This document shows positions 13,831-27,700 of a stretch of 64,000 nucleotides of DNA, in pieces. Both the position numbers and the translations under genes were made by a program. The stretch is from Halocaridina rubra (Eukaryota; Arthropoda; Malacostraca; Decapoda; Atyidae), in NCBI GenBank assembly GCA_037179515.1, contig JAXCGZ010005683.1, forward strand, positions 135,001 to 199,000, written 5' to 3'. The notes beneath the pieces are model-generated. The model was given only the letters and a program-made list of their open reading frames with translations. It did not search any database and was not told the DNA's origin. Numbering within the stretch: the first letter of the stretch is position 1; every line of letters begins with the position of its first letter.

Positions 13831-15980
13831 GAAATGGTGAAGGTGGAAAATTTGAAAAAGCCAGAAAAGAGACAGGAATATTAGGACAGGTTGAGAGTGG
13901 CATATGACAGGGTGAAAGAATGAGAAGTTGGGGAGTTAGGGGAGGAATGGGGGTTGATGAAAGAATGTTTTGTGGGACATGCAAGTGATGTGTGTGGAAA
14001 GAGGTTTGTTGGAGGTGGCATGAGGAGGAGCAGCGAGTGGTGGAATGAAAGGGTGAAAATGAATGTGGAAGAAAAAAAGATGGCTTTTAAGGAATGGCTG
14101 CAGTGTAAAAGTAGGGAAAAGTATGAAAGATATAGGGAGAAAAATGTGGGAACCAAGCAGAAGGTAGAGGAAGAGAAGAGGTTGGCAAACGTTAGGTGGG
14201 GACAGGATTTTAGTAAGTCATATGAGGAGAATAAAAAGAAGCTTTGGAAAGAAGTGAAGAGAGTAAGAAAGGGTGGATCGAGGATGGATGAGACAGTGAA
14301 AGATGTGAATGGACAGATGTTAAGAGAGAACGATGAAAGGAAAAGATGGGCAGAATATTTTAAGTGCTTGCTGAGTGTTGAGGAAGATAGAGAGGCAGCT
14401 ATAGAGGCATTGGGGGAGGTGTTCATGTGCCAGTAATGGGAGATTAAAATGATAGAGAGATTACAAGAGAGGAGGTGAAAAGGGCATTGAATGAAGCAAA
14501 CGCAGGTAAAGCACCCGGAATGGATGGTGTGAGAGCAGCTATGTTGAAAGAAGGGGGTGTGACTGCATTGGAATGGTTAGTGAGAGAGTTTAACATATGA
14601 TTTATGTTGTCAATGTTGCCAGTGGACTGGGTGATTGCTTGTATAACCCTATACAAAGGTAAGAGAGATGTGTATGAATGTAGTAATTCTAGGAGTATAA
14701 GTTTCTTGAGTGTGGTAGGAAAAGTGTATGGTAGGATACTGGTTAATAGGATTAGGGATAAGACAGAAAATGTGATCGTGGAAGTGCAGAGTGGTTTTAG
14801 GAGAGGTAGAGGTTGTATAGATCATATTTTTATAGTTAGGCAGTTATGTAAGAAAAATTTAGCAGAGAGTAAGGATGTGTATTTTGCATTTTTGGATCTA
14901 GAAAAAGCGTATGATAGAGTTGATAGAGAGGCAATGTGGAATGTTTTGAGATTATATGGAATTAATGGTAAATTGTTGCATGCAGTGTAGAGTTTATATG
15001 AGGGCAGTAAAGCTTGTGTTAGGGTAGGGAATGAAGTGAGTGAGTGGTTTCCAATGAGTGTGGGACTGAGACAGGGATGTGTGACGTCACCATGGCTGTT
15101 CAATTGTATATTGATGGAGTTGTAAGAGAGGTGAATGAGCGTGTGCGTGATCGAGGTTTGAGAATGGTAGATGGGGCTGATAACGAGTGGGAGCTGAATC
15201 AGTTGCTGTTTGCAGATGATACTGTGGTAGTGGCCAATTCAGTAAAGAAGCTGTGTCAGTTAGTGTCAGAATTTGGAATGGTGTGTGAGAGAAGGAAGTT
15301 GCGAGTGAATGTGGGAAAGAGTAAGGTTATGAGGTGTACAAAAAATGAGGATGGTGCTGGATTGAATGTTATGTTGAATGGAGAGACACTTGAGGAAGTT
15401 GATCAGTTTAAGTATTTAGGCTCGGTTATAGCTGCAAATGGTGGAGTGGAAGCAGATGTGTGTCACAGAGTGAATGAAGGCTGTAAAGTGTTGGGTGCGT
15501 TGAAAGGAGTGATGAAGAATAGAGGGTTGGAAATGGATGTTAAGAAAGTTTTGTATGAGAAAGTGGTTGTGCCAACTGTGATTTATGGATCAGAGTTATG
15601 GAGTATAAAAGTAAGTGAGAGACGGAAACTAAATTTGTTTGAGATGAAATACATGAGGAGTATGATTGGTGTATCTTGGTTGGATAGGGTTAGGAATGAA
15701 GTGGTGAGAGCAAGAATGGGTGTGAGGAGAGAAATTGCAGCCAGAGTAGATATGAATGTTCTGAGATGTTTTGGCCATGTAGAAAGGATGGATGATGAAA
15801 GACTGCTGAAATAGGTGATGAATGCGAGAGTTGATGGGAAAAATGCTAAAGGGAGGCCTAGGTTTGGATGGATGGATGGAATAAGGAGAGCACTGAATGA
15901 TAGGAGGATGGATGTGAGGGAAGCCAGAGAACGTGCTAGGAATAGGAATGAGAGGCGAGCGATTGTGCCTCAGCTCTGAT
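13831..15980 (+). pseudogene. Element B reverse transcriptase and C-terminal region
   Basis: Encodes the copying enzyme of an RTE-like retrotransposon. A lysine-rich connector (13954-14436) precedes the RT: GKAPGMDGV near 14505, GFRRGRGCIDHIF near 14793-14830, motif A FLDLEKAYDRVD near 14888-14925, motif B GLRQGCVTSPWLF near 15063-15105, and motif C LFADDTVV near 15207-15235. A thumb-like region with FKYLGSVIAANGG and a conserved C-terminal part with CFGHVERMDDERLLK follow. Breaks include stops near 14434, 14600 and 14988, an apparent one-base deletion near 15105 that changes frame between motifs B and C, and a stop at 15812-15814, after which readable residues continue to about 15980. Enzyme function is lost. 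Confidence 0.8.
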
Positions 15981-16111
15981 GGGCATCTGTTGTTACCATG
16001 GGGCTGCATTTTACAGAGGTAGCCCTGTGGCAGGGGCAGTAGGAGAGTTGGCAGTTGTGAAGCGACACAGATTGTGGAAGAACTGGGAGGATAGGCTGTG
16101 GCACTCCAGCA
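15981..16111 (+). other. Element B 3' untranslated tail
   Basis: About 130 bp of G-rich sequence after the last recognisable residues, ending against copy A2 with no poly-A. Confidence 0.55.
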
Positions 16112-16202
16112 GTGATTACCTAATTGTGATTACCTAATTGTGTTTACGGGAAAGAGCCCAAAGCTCGTATCTTCCCGTCTCCTCATCGGTTCCATTTTAG
16201 AC

Positions 16203-19121
16203 TTAGTGATACTTATCATACCTGTCCTTAAAACTATGGATTGACATAGCATTAACTACCTCCTCGCTTAGCCAATTCCAATTATCAACTACTCTTACAC
16301 TGAAAAAGTATTTCCTTACATCCTGCAAAGAAGTTTTCTTATGAAGCTTCAAACTATGACCTCTAGTTCTAGAGCCAGCCATATCAAAATATCGATCCCT
16401 ATCCACTCTATCATAACCATGAAGGAATTTAAAGACTGTCACCATATCCCCCCTCACTCTTCTAGCTTCGAGTGATGGTAAGTCTAATTCCCTCAGCCTC
16501 TCATCATAACTGAGAGAGCGTATTTCTGGCACCAGTTTCGTGGCATGTCTTTGAACTTTTTCAAGCTTAGCTATGTGCTTTTTCAAGTGCGGATTCCAAA
16601 AGGGGGCTGCATATTCGAGTTTTGGCCTCACATAGGTTACTTAAATATTTCTGAACATTTCCTTGTCCATGTGCCTGAAGGCTACCCTTACATTTGATAA
16701 GAATGCATATGCTGCCCTTACTATGCCATTTATATGTATTTCTGGAGACAAATCTGCCAGTATGTTTACTCCTAGATCTCTCTCATTTTCTGTCTCTTGA
16801 AGTTGTACTCCAGCCACCGAGTAGTCAAGCTTGGGCCTTCTTGCACTTGTACCCATTCTCATTACCTTACATTTTGAAGTATTGAATTTCATTAGCCACT
16901 TTTCTGACCACTCATGCAGATTATTTAGATCCTCCTGAAGTTCTCTACCATTGTTCTTGTTTTTTACTTTCTTCACAATCTTTGCATCATCTGCAAACAT
17001 ATTCATGAATGAATTTACAGACTCTGGTAGGTCATTTACATATACAAGGAACAAAAGTGGCCCTAAAACTGAACCCTGTGGAACTCCACTACTAACTCTT
17101 CTCCATTCAGACACTGAGTGTCTTACTCTAACCCTCTGTTCCCTTCCTTCTAAGTAAGTTTTTATCCATTCCAAAACATTTCCACCTATTCTAGCCATTG
17201 ATTGCAGCTTCCTAATAAGTCTCCCATGTGGAACAGTGTCAAACGCTTTCTGGAAGTCTAGGAATATGCAATCTGCCCAGCCCTCTCTTTCCTGTAAGAT
17301 TTGGCTTACCTCATCATAAAATTCTAATAAGTTTGTTACTGTTGATCTACCCTCTCTGAAGCCATGTTGCCTCACTGACAAAAAGTTGAAGGATTCCAAG
17401 TGAAGAAAAATATGTTTCCTTAGTAGTTTCTCCATAACTTTGCAAACTATGCTGGTCAAGGAAACTGGTCTATAGTTCCGAGCCGTATCCCTCCTTCCCT
17501 TTTTGAAGATAGGTATCACATTTGCTTGTTTCCAGCATCTTGGAATCTCCCTCGACTCCAGTGACTACTTATATATGATACTTAGTGCCACTGATATTGT
17601 GTTTGCGCATTTTTTAAGCACGTGAGGGGATATGTCATCAGGACCTGTAGCTTTATGAACATCTAAATTCATCAGCGCTTTGCATACCTCTGTGGCTGTA
17701 AGGTTGATGTTCTCTAATACCGGCCCTTGAGCTTCTATCACTGCAATCTGAGGGGGTGGGGTATTTTCTACTGTAAATACTGACTGAAACTCCTTGTTCA
17801 ATTCTTTGCAGATCTCTTCATCCGTCTCAGTGATGCTTCCATCCGCTCTCTTTAGCCTTAAAACCTGTTCTTTTATCTTCAGTTTTCCTCTGATGAAGCT
17901 GTGGAAAAGCTTGAGATTTTCTTTAGCCTTCCTGGTGATGTCCCTCTCATAGTCTCTCTCTGCCTCTCTCCTTTTACTTAGGTAGTCATTTCTTGCTCTT
18001 TTGTAGGTTTGCCAGGCATTTATGTTTTTTCTCCTCCTATACCTTTTCCAGCATTTGTCTCTCCACTCCTTAGCTCTTTTACACCCATTATCGAACCATT
18101 TCTCTCTGGCATGAATTACACCTACTTTGGTGACAGGTATGCAGCAATCTACTATCTTCCCATATTTCTCACAAAAGATGTCATACATTTCTTGTACAGA
18201 TTTGTTGTAAAATAAGGTTCTCCAGTCAATAACTGCAAAAAGCTCATTCATTTTGATGTAATCTCCTTTCCGATAGTTCCTCCTCATGTCCTCAGTGCCT
18301 CTACTCTCAGGAAGAATATCTTCAATGATATACTCCATCAACAACACACAGTGGTCACTCTTTCCAATTGGTGGTTCATACTCAATATTTTCAATATCCA
18401 ACACATTATCTGTGAACACTAGATCAAGTAGTGATGGCTCATCCCCACCCCTGGCTCCTGTTGGTTCCATTACATGTTGGTGTAGGAAATTCCCTTGTAC
18501 GCAATCTAGGAATCTTACCCAGAATGAGTCCTCACCACTGTGTGGGTCAAGATTTATCCAATCTATCTCTTTATGATTAAAGTCTCCCATTATCAAAATC
18601 CTACATTTTTTTTCCCGTGCCATGTTAACAACTGAGTTTATGACTTCAATAGTACCTATATGAGTTTCCTCATAAACTTCAAGCCTATTTTGGTTCCTTG
18701 GTGGGTTGTATGCAACAGTTATTATAATGCTCTCTGACCCAGTATTTATGCGAGCAACAAGAAATTCCTTGAACTCACTTTCTATAGCCAAGTTTATTTC
18801 TTCAACTTGAATCCTTTCACTTATGAGCAGTGCTATCCCTCCACCAGTCCTCTTAGATATTTCAACCCTTAGTATTCTGAAGCCCTTAGGAAAAACTGTG
18901 ACACTGTTTATGTCCTCACTCAACTTAGTCTCTGTAATTGCTACTATATCTGCCTTACTGTTGTGAATCCTATCTTTTAATTCTACTGCCTTACCAGCTA
19001 ATCCATCAGCATTTGTGTATAACAATCTTAATGAGGCCCCATCCCCTGATCTTCTGTCATTATCTTCTTTATCTCCCCTTTGTCTGGAAGAACTCTGTAA
19101 CGAAAATTTTTCTTCTGTCCT
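16203..19121 (-). pseudogene. A2 ORF2: endonuclease + reverse transcriptase, two nonsense codons
   Basis: Near full-length ORF2 in a single frame. The endonuclease shows NADGLAGK, ITETKLS, GDFNHKEIDW, DLVFTDN and SDHCVLL; the reverse transcriptase shows RPVSLTSI, HGFREGRST, FLDFQKAFDTVPH, SGVPQGSVLGPLLF, FADDAKIV and RDLGVNI; a long CR1/L2-type C-terminal domain follows. Only two nonsense codons interrupt it, at about 17562-17564 (TAG) and 16638-16640 (TAA). No ATG occurs in this frame from its upstream stop at 19122-19124 until well past the first catalytic residues of the endonuclease, so normal AUG initiation cannot produce the enzyme. The frame is -1 relative to ORF1 and overlaps its last 31 codons or so. 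Repair of two bases would reopen the frame, so this copy probably decayed recently. Confidence 0.88.
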
Positions 19122-20103
19122 TCATTTCTTTCATCATTTAACCTTCTTGCCTCTTGCAACAAGTTTTTGATCTTTCCCATCTCTTCCTGTGTTCTGTATC
19201 GTCTAATGAACACTTCTTTGAATTCTTGAGGGACTCTTAGACTTTTTTTTCTCAACAATATTTCCCTACATGTTTCCCCTCTCTCAAAGGTTACTTTTGT
19301 TGGTCTCGGCTTTCCTTCCCTCGAATATTTACCTAGTTGGTGTATGTTTACAATATCCTCAGGACCACAAACTACTCCAAGCTTTCTTATCAGGTCTACA
19401 ACCCTAGCTTTATTTTCTTCAAGTCTCCCCTGCCATGTTGGCTCCTGGGATTCACTTATGCCTGAGATTACCACTGTCTTCTCCTTATCAAGTGCCTGTC
19501 TGATGAGTGGGTTTGCCCTTTCCATCACAACGTCTTTCATTTTTTTGATTACTGTCTCTTTATAGTCAACTGTTTGTATGTTTTCCAGTGCCACCACCTT
19601 TACAGCCTCTTTTACTGCCACATTCCCCTTTAGTGCATCAGCAAAGGAAGTTTTCATGGCATCATTTTCCATATTCATCTCCTGGAACTCTTTTCTGAAC
19701 TGTTCAATGTTTTCCTTAATCTGAACATTCCAAGCAGCAATCTCGTCTCAGAAGAGAGCAGTGAACTAACATCTAATTCCTTTAGGTTGTCATTCAGCTG
19801 TTTGTTTTTATCTTCTTGTTTAGAAATTCTAGATTCTAGTTAACTCTTTTCCCCTTCCAGCTTCTTTATTCTTTTTTCTAGTTCCTTTCTCTCCTGCCCT
19901 TGTGCTTTATTTGCTTCCTCCAAAGATCTTATTTGCTCTCTGAGTGTTTCATTCTCTTTCATTTCTCCATCCATATTCCGAATTTTATCATCAAGGCTTA
20001 TAACCATTGCCTCTAAATTCTTGATTTTCTGTTTAAGTATCCTAATGGCTACCCCTCCTACCGACCTATGGATGGGAGAGGTTTGGGACAGAGATGGCGT
20101 CAT
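19028..20103 (-). pseudogene. A2 ORF1: coiled-coil plus RNA-binding-like protein
   Basis: Probably the ORF1 protein that coats element RNA. ATG at 20103. The first 80 or so residues are rich in charged heptad-like repeats (ENETLREQIRSLEEANKAQG), a likely coiled coil for oligomerisation. The C-terminal 200 residues start after KTSFADALKGN and include VVISGISESQEPTW and HQLGKYSREGKPRPTKVTF, resembling the RNA-recognition-like fold of LINE ORF1 proteins. A G-to-T change gives a stop at about 19840-19842, and a 4-bp loss near 19745 (compared with A9) shifts frame, so the two halves are separated. The stop codon TAA is at 19028-19030, inside the ORF2 frame. Confidence 0.8.
19103..19109 (-). promoter_or_regulatory. 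Candidate -1 ribosomal frameshift heptamer (A AAT TTT)
   Basis: In the ORF1 frame the codons read AAA AAT TTT, giving the X XXY YYZ pattern A_AAT_TTT. It lies 13 nt after the TGA (19122-19124) that closes the -1 frame upstream and about 73 nt before the ORF1 stop. Slippage by -1 here would enter the ORF2 frame exactly. The same site is present in A9 (41799-41805, AAATTTC), A10 (46469-46475) and A6 (29170-29176). No downstream pseudoknot was identified. Confidence 0.4.
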
Positions 20104-21420
<1,317 letters not shown>

Positions 21421-21433
21421 CGTGTGTGTGTGT
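21421..21433. repeat. (TG)n microsatellite at the A3 3' junction
   Basis: Short GT/TG tract running directly into the first 14-bp terminal unit of copy A3. Confidence 0.9.
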
Positions 21434-22210
21434 GTGATTACCTAATTGTGTTTACGGGAAAGAGCCCAAAGCTCATATCTTCCCATCTCTTAATCGGTTC
21501 CATTTTGTACTTAGTGATGCTTATCATACCTGTCCTTAAAATTATGGATTGAGATAGCATTAACTACCTCCTCGCTTAGCCAATTCCAATTATCAATTAC
21601 TCTTACACTGAAAAAATATTTCCTTACATACTTTTAAGAAGTTTTCTTACGAAGCTTCAAACCATGACCTCTATAGAGCCAGCCATATCAAAATATCGAT
21701 CCCTAACCACTCTATCATAACCAAGAAGGATTTTAAAAACTGTCACCATATCCCCACTCAATCTTCTACCTTCGAGTGATGGCAAGTCTAATTCCCTCAG
21801 CCTCTCATCATAACTGAGATTACGTATTTCTGGCACCAGTTTCATGGCATGTCTTTGAAGTTTTACAAGCTTAACTATGTGCTTTTTCAAGTGCGGATCC
21901 CAAAAGAGGCTGCATATTCAAGTTTTGGCCTCACATTGGTTACATAAATATTTATGAACATTTCCTTGTCCATGTGCCTGAAGGCTACCCTTACATTTCA
22001 TAAGAAGGCATATGCTGCCCTTACTATGCCATTTATATGTATTTCTGGAGATAAATCTGCCAGTATGTTAACTCCTAGATCTCTCTCCTTTTCTGTCTCT
22101 TGAAACTGTACTCCAGCCACCGAGTAGTCAAGCTTGGGCCTTCTTGCACTTGTACCCATTCTCATTACCTTACATTTTGAAGTATTGAATTTCAAAAGCC
22201 ACTTTTCTGA
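21434..22210 (-). mobile_element. Family A copy A3, 3' fragment
   Basis: About 0.78 kb covering the 3' UTR, the C-terminal domain and the last part of the RT domain of ORF2. It ends at the same position as A4 (after TTTCAAAAGCCACTTTT). Broken frames include 21657-21890 and 21998-22195. The site that reads CTCTAGTTCTAGAGCC in other copies is shortened to CTCTATAGAGCC here and in A4. Only a single terminal 14-bp unit is present. Confidence 0.88.
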
Positions 22211-23002
22211 TGTGATTACCTAATTGTGATTACCTAATTGTGTTTACGGGAAAGAGCCCAAAGCTCGTATCTTCCCGTCTCCTGATCGGTTCCATTTTAG
22301 ACTTAGTGATACTTATCATACCTGTCCTTAAAACTATGGATTTAGATAGCATTAACTACCTCCTCGCTTAGCCAATTCAAATTATCAACTACTCTTACAC
22401 TGAAAAAGTATTTCCTTAGATCCTGCGAAGAAGTTTTCTTACGAAGTTTCAAACCATGACCTCTATAGAGCCAGCCATATCAAAATATCGATCCCTAACC
22501 ACTCTATCATAATCAAGAAGGATTTTAAAAACTGTCACCATATCCCCACTCAATCTTCTACCTTCGAGTGATGGTAAGTCTAATTCCCTCAGCCTCTCAT
22601 CATAACTGAGATTACGTATTTCTGGCACCAGTTTCATGGCATGTCTTTGAAGTTTTACAAGCTTAACTATGTGCTTTTTCAAGTGCGGATCCCAAAAGAG
22701 GCTGCATATTCAAGTTTTGGCCTCACATAGGTTACATAAATATTTATGAACATTTCCTTGTCCATGTGCCTGAAGGCTACCCTTACATTTCATAAGAAGG
22801 CATATGCTGCCCTTACTATGCCATTTATATGTATTTCTGGAGACAAATCTGCCAGTATGTTTACTCCTAGATCTCTCTCATTTTCTGTCTCTTGAAACTG
22901 TACTCCAGCCACCGAGTAGTCAAGCTTGGGCCTTCTTGCACTTGTACCCATTCTCATTACCTTACATTTTGAAGTATTGAATTTCAAAAGCCACTTTTGT
23001 GA
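22211..23002 (-). mobile_element. Family A copy A4, mosaic of A5 and A3
   Basis: Same extent as A3, offset by 792 bp. From 22211 to about 22427 it carries A5-type variants (CTCCTGATCGG, CCAATTCAAATT, CCTGCGAAG). From about 22454 onward it carries A3-type variants (AAACCATGACC, CTCTATAGAGCC, TTTCAAAAGCC). This is the signature of unequal crossing-over between A3 and A5. Confidence 0.88.
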
Positions 23003-24638
23003 TGTGATTACCTAATTGTGATTACCTAATTGTGTTTACGGGAAAGAACCCAAAGCTCGTATCTTCCCGTCTCCTGATCGGTTCCATTTTAGACTTAGTG
23101 ATACTTATCATACCTGTCCTTAAAACTATGGATTGAGATAGCATTAACTACCTCCTCGCTTAGCCAATTCAAATTATCAACTACTCTTACACTGAAAAAG
23201 TATTTCCTTACATCCTGCGAAGAAGTTTTCTTACGAAGCTTCAAACTATGACCTCTAGTTCTAGAGCCAGCCACATCAAAATATCGATCCCTATCCACTC
23301 TATCATAACCATGAAGGAATTTAAAGACTGTCACCATATCCCCCCTCACTCTTCTAGCTACGAGTGACGGTAAGTCTAATTCCCTCAGCCTCTCATCATA
23401 ACTGAGATTGCGTATTTCTGGCACCAGTTTCGTGGCATGTCTTTGAACTTTTTCAAGCTTAGCTATGTGCTTTTTCAAGTGCGGATTCCAAAAGGGGGCT
23501 GCATATTCGAGTTTTGGCCTCACATAGGTTACATAAATATTTATGAACATTTCCTTGTCCATGTGCCTGAAGGCTACCCTTACATTTGATAAGAATGCAT
23601 ATGCTGCCCTTACTATGCCATTTATATGTATTTCTGGAGACAAATCTGCCAGTATGTTTACTCCTAGATCTCTCTCATTTTCTGTCTCTTGAAGTTGTAC
23701 TCCAGCCACCGAGTAGTCAAGCTTAGGCCTTCTTGCACTTGTACCCATTCTCATTACCTTACATTTTGAAGTATTGAATTTCATTAGCCACTTTTCTGAC
23801 CACTCATGCAGATTATTTAGATCCTCCTGAAGTTCTCTACCAGTGTTCTCGTTTTTTTACTTTCTTCACAATCTTTGCATCATCTGCAAACATATTCATG
23901 ATTAAATTTACAGACTCTGGTAGGTCATTTACATATACAAGGAACAAAAGAGGCCCTAAAACTGAACCTGTGGAACTCCACTACTAACTCTTCTCCATTC
24001 AGACACTGAGTGTCTTACTCTAACCCTCTGTTCCCTTCCTTCTAAGTAAGTTTTTATCCATTCCAAAACATTTCCACCTATACTAGCCATTGATTGCAGC
24101 TTCCTAATAAGTCTCCCATGTAGAACAGTGTCAAACGCTTTCTGGAAGTCTAGGAATATGCAATCTGCCCAGCCCTCTCTTTCCTGTTAGATTTGGCTTA
24201 CCTCATCATAAAATTCTAATAAGTTTGTTACTGTTGATCTACCTTCTCTGAAGCCATGTTGCCTCACTGACATAAAGTTGAAGGATTCCAAGTGAAGAGA
24301 GATATGTTTCCTTAGTAGTTTCTCCATAACTTTGTAAACTATGCTGATCAAGGAAACTGGTCTATAGTTCAGAGCCGTATCCCTCCTTCCCTTTTTGAAG
24401 ATAGGTATCACATTTGCTTGTTTCCAGCATCTTGGAATCTCCCCCGACTCCAGTGACTCCTTAAATATGATACTTAGTGCCACTGATATTGTGTTTGCGC
24501 ATTTTTTAAGCACATGAGGGGATATGTCATCGGGACCTGTAGCTTTATGAACATCTAAATCCATCAGCGCTTTGCATACCTCTGTGGCTGTAAGGTTGAT
24601 GTTCTCTAATACCGGCCCTTGAGCTTCTATCACTGTGT
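23003..24638 (-). mobile_element. Family A copy A5, 5'-truncated
   Basis: Contains the 3' end, C-terminal domain and RT of ORF2. Frames are open at 23095-23784 (ends in the usual DRYDKYH) and 24187-24633. Between them frameshifts occur (an extra T near 23850 and a missing C near 23969) along with a stop near 24187. It is truncated at 24638 just before the RT domain, where a degenerate TG tract begins. Confidence 0.88.
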
Positions 24639-24690
24639 GACTGTGTAAGTGTGTGTGTACATGTGCGTGTATGCGTGTGTTGCTGTGTGT
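24639..24690. repeat. Degenerate (TG)n tract between A5 and A6
   Basis: TG-rich stretch with scattered substitutions (GTGTGTGTACATGTGCGTG) joining the truncated 5' end of A5 to the 3' end of A6. Confidence 0.85.
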
Positions 24691-24785
24691 CCGTAATTAT
24701 CTATTTTCTACCTAATTGTGCTTACGGAAAAGAGCCCAAAGCTCGCAACCTCCCGTCTCCTGATCGGTTCCATTTTGTACTTGGT

Positions 24786-27700
24786 GATACTTATCATACT
24801 TGTTCTTAAAACTATGAACTGAGTTAGCATTGACTACCTCCTCACTTAGGGAAGTCTAATTATCAACTACTCGTACACTAAAAAATACTTCCTTTCATCC
24901 TGCAAAGAAGTTTTCTTTCGAAGCTTCAAACCATAACCTCTAGTTCTAGTGTCAGCCATATCAAGATATCAATCCCTATCCACTCTATCATAACCATGAA
25001 GGAATATAAAGATTGTCACCATATCCCCCCTTATCTTCTAGCTTCGAGTGATGGTAAGTTAATTCCCTCAGCCTCTCACCATAACAGATTGCGTATTTTT
25101 GGCACCAGCTTTGTGGCATGTATTTGAACTTTTTCCTGCTTAACTACGTGGCCTCGCATAAGATACATGAATATTTTTGAACATTTCCTTGTCCATGTGC
25201 CTGAAAGCTACACTTACATTTGATAAGAAAACATATGCTGCCCTCACAATGCCATTTGTATGCATTTCTGAAGACAAATCTGCCAGTATGTTTACTCCTA
25301 GATCTCTCTCATTCACTGTCTCTTGAAGTTCTACTCCTGCCAACGAGTAGTCAAGATTGGGCCCTATTGCACTTGTACCCATTCTCATTACCTTACATTT
25401 TGAAGTATTGAATTTCATTAGCCACTTTTCTGACCACTCATGCAGAGTATTTAGATCTTCCTGGAGTTATCTACCATTGTTCTAATTTCTCACTTTCTTC
25501 ACAATCTTTGCATCATCTGCAAACATATTCGTGAATGAATTTACAGGCTCTGGTAGGTAATTGACATATACAAGGAGCAAATGTGACCGTAAAACTGAAG
25601 TCTATGGAACTCCAATCCTAATTCATCTCCATTCAGACACGGTCTTACTCTAACGCACTGTTCCCTTCCTCCTAAGTATGTTTTTTTTATCCATTTCAAG
25701 ATATTTCCACCTTTTCTAGCCATTGCTTGCAGTTTCTTAATAAGTCTCCTGTGTGTGACAGTGTCAAACACTTTCTGGAAGTCTAGGCATATGCAATCTG
25801 CCCAACTCTCTCTTTCCTGTAAGATTCGACTTACATCATCATAAAATTCTAATAAGTTTGTTACTATTGGTCTACCTTCTCTGAAGCCATGTTGTCTCAC
25901 TGACAAAGAGTTGAAAGATTCCAAGTGAAAAGAGATATGTTTCCTTCGTAGTTTCTCCATAACTTTGCAATCAATGCTGGTCAAGGAAACAGGTCTATAG
26001 TTTAGAGCCGTATCCCTCCTTCCCTTTTTGAAGATAGGTATCATGTTCGCTTGTTTCCAGCATCTTGGAATCTCCCCTGATTCCAGCAACATATCAAATA
26101 CAATACTTAGTGCCACTTATATTGAGTTTGCACATTTTTTAAGTACATGAGGGGATATATCATCAGGACCAGTAGCTTTATGGACATCTAACTCCATCAG
26201 CACTTTGCATACCTCTGTGGCTGAAAGGATGATGTTCTCTAATACCGGTCCATGAGCATCTATCTCTGCAAACTGAGGGGGTGGGGTATTTTCTATTGTA
26301 AATACTGACTGAAACTCCTTGTTCAATTCTTTGCAGATCTCTTCATCTGTCTCAGTGATGCTTCCATCCGCTCTCTTAAGCTTTAAAACCTGTTCTTTTA
26401 CCTTCAGTTTTCCTCTAATAAAGCTGTGGAAAAGCTTGGGATTATCTTTAGCCTTTCTGGTGATGTCCCTTTCATAGTCTCTCTCTGCCTCTCTTCTTTT
26501 ACTTAGGTAATAATTCTTGCTCTTTTATAGGTCAGCCTGGCATTTATGTTTTTTCTCCTCCTATACCTTTTCCAGCATTTGTCTCTCCACTCCTTAGCTC
26601 TTTTACACTCAGTATCGAACCATTTCTCTCTGGCATGAATTACACCTATGGTGACAGGTATGCAGCTATCTACTATCTTCCCATATTTCTCATAAAAGAT
26701 GTGGTACATTTCTTGCACAGATTTGTTGCAAAAGAAGGTCCTCTAGTCAATAACTGCAAAAAGCTCATTCAACTTGATGTAATCTCCTTTCGGATAGTTC
26801 CTCCTCGTGTCCTCAGTGCCTCTACTCTCAGGCTGAACATCTTCAGTGATATACTCCATCAACAACACACAGTGGTCACTTTTCCCAATTGGTGGTTCAT
26901 ACTCAATTTTGTCAATATCAAACAAGTTATCTGTGAATACTAGATCAAGTAGTAATGGCTCATCCCCACCCCTGGCTCTCATTGGTTCCAGTACATTTTG
27001 GTGTAGGAAACTCCCTTGTACGAAACCTAGGAATCTTGCCCCGAATGAGTCCTCACCACTGTGCGGGTAGAGATTTACCCAATCTATCTCTTTATGATTA
27101 AAATCTCTCATAATCAAAATCCAACATTTTCTCTCCCATGCCATGTTAACAACTGAGTTTAAAACTTCAACAGTACCTATTTGACTTTCCTCATAAACTT
27201 CTAGCCTATGTTGGTTCATTGGTGGGTTATGTTTCTTATCCATTTCAAGATATTTCCACCTTTTCTAGCCATTGCTTGCAGTTTCTTAATAAGTCTCCCG
27301 TGTGGGACAGTGTCAACGCTTCCTGGAAGTTTAGGCATATGCAATCTGCCCAGATCTCTCTTTCCTGTAGGATTCGACTAACATCATTATAAAATTCTAA
27401 TATGTTTGTTACTATTGATCTACCTTTTCTGAAGCCATGTTGTCTCACATACAAAAAGTTGAAAGATTCCAAGTGAAAAGAGATATGTTTCCTTCGTAGT
27501 TTCTCCATAACTTTGCAAACAATGCTGGTCAAGGAAACAGGTCTATAGTTTAGAGCCGTATCCCTCCTTCCCTTTTTGAAGATAGGTATCATGTTCGCTT
27601 GTTCCAGCATCTTGGAATCTCCCCTGATTCCAGCGACATATCAAATACAATACTTAGTGCCACTGATATTGAGTTTGCACATTTTTGAAGTACATGAGGG

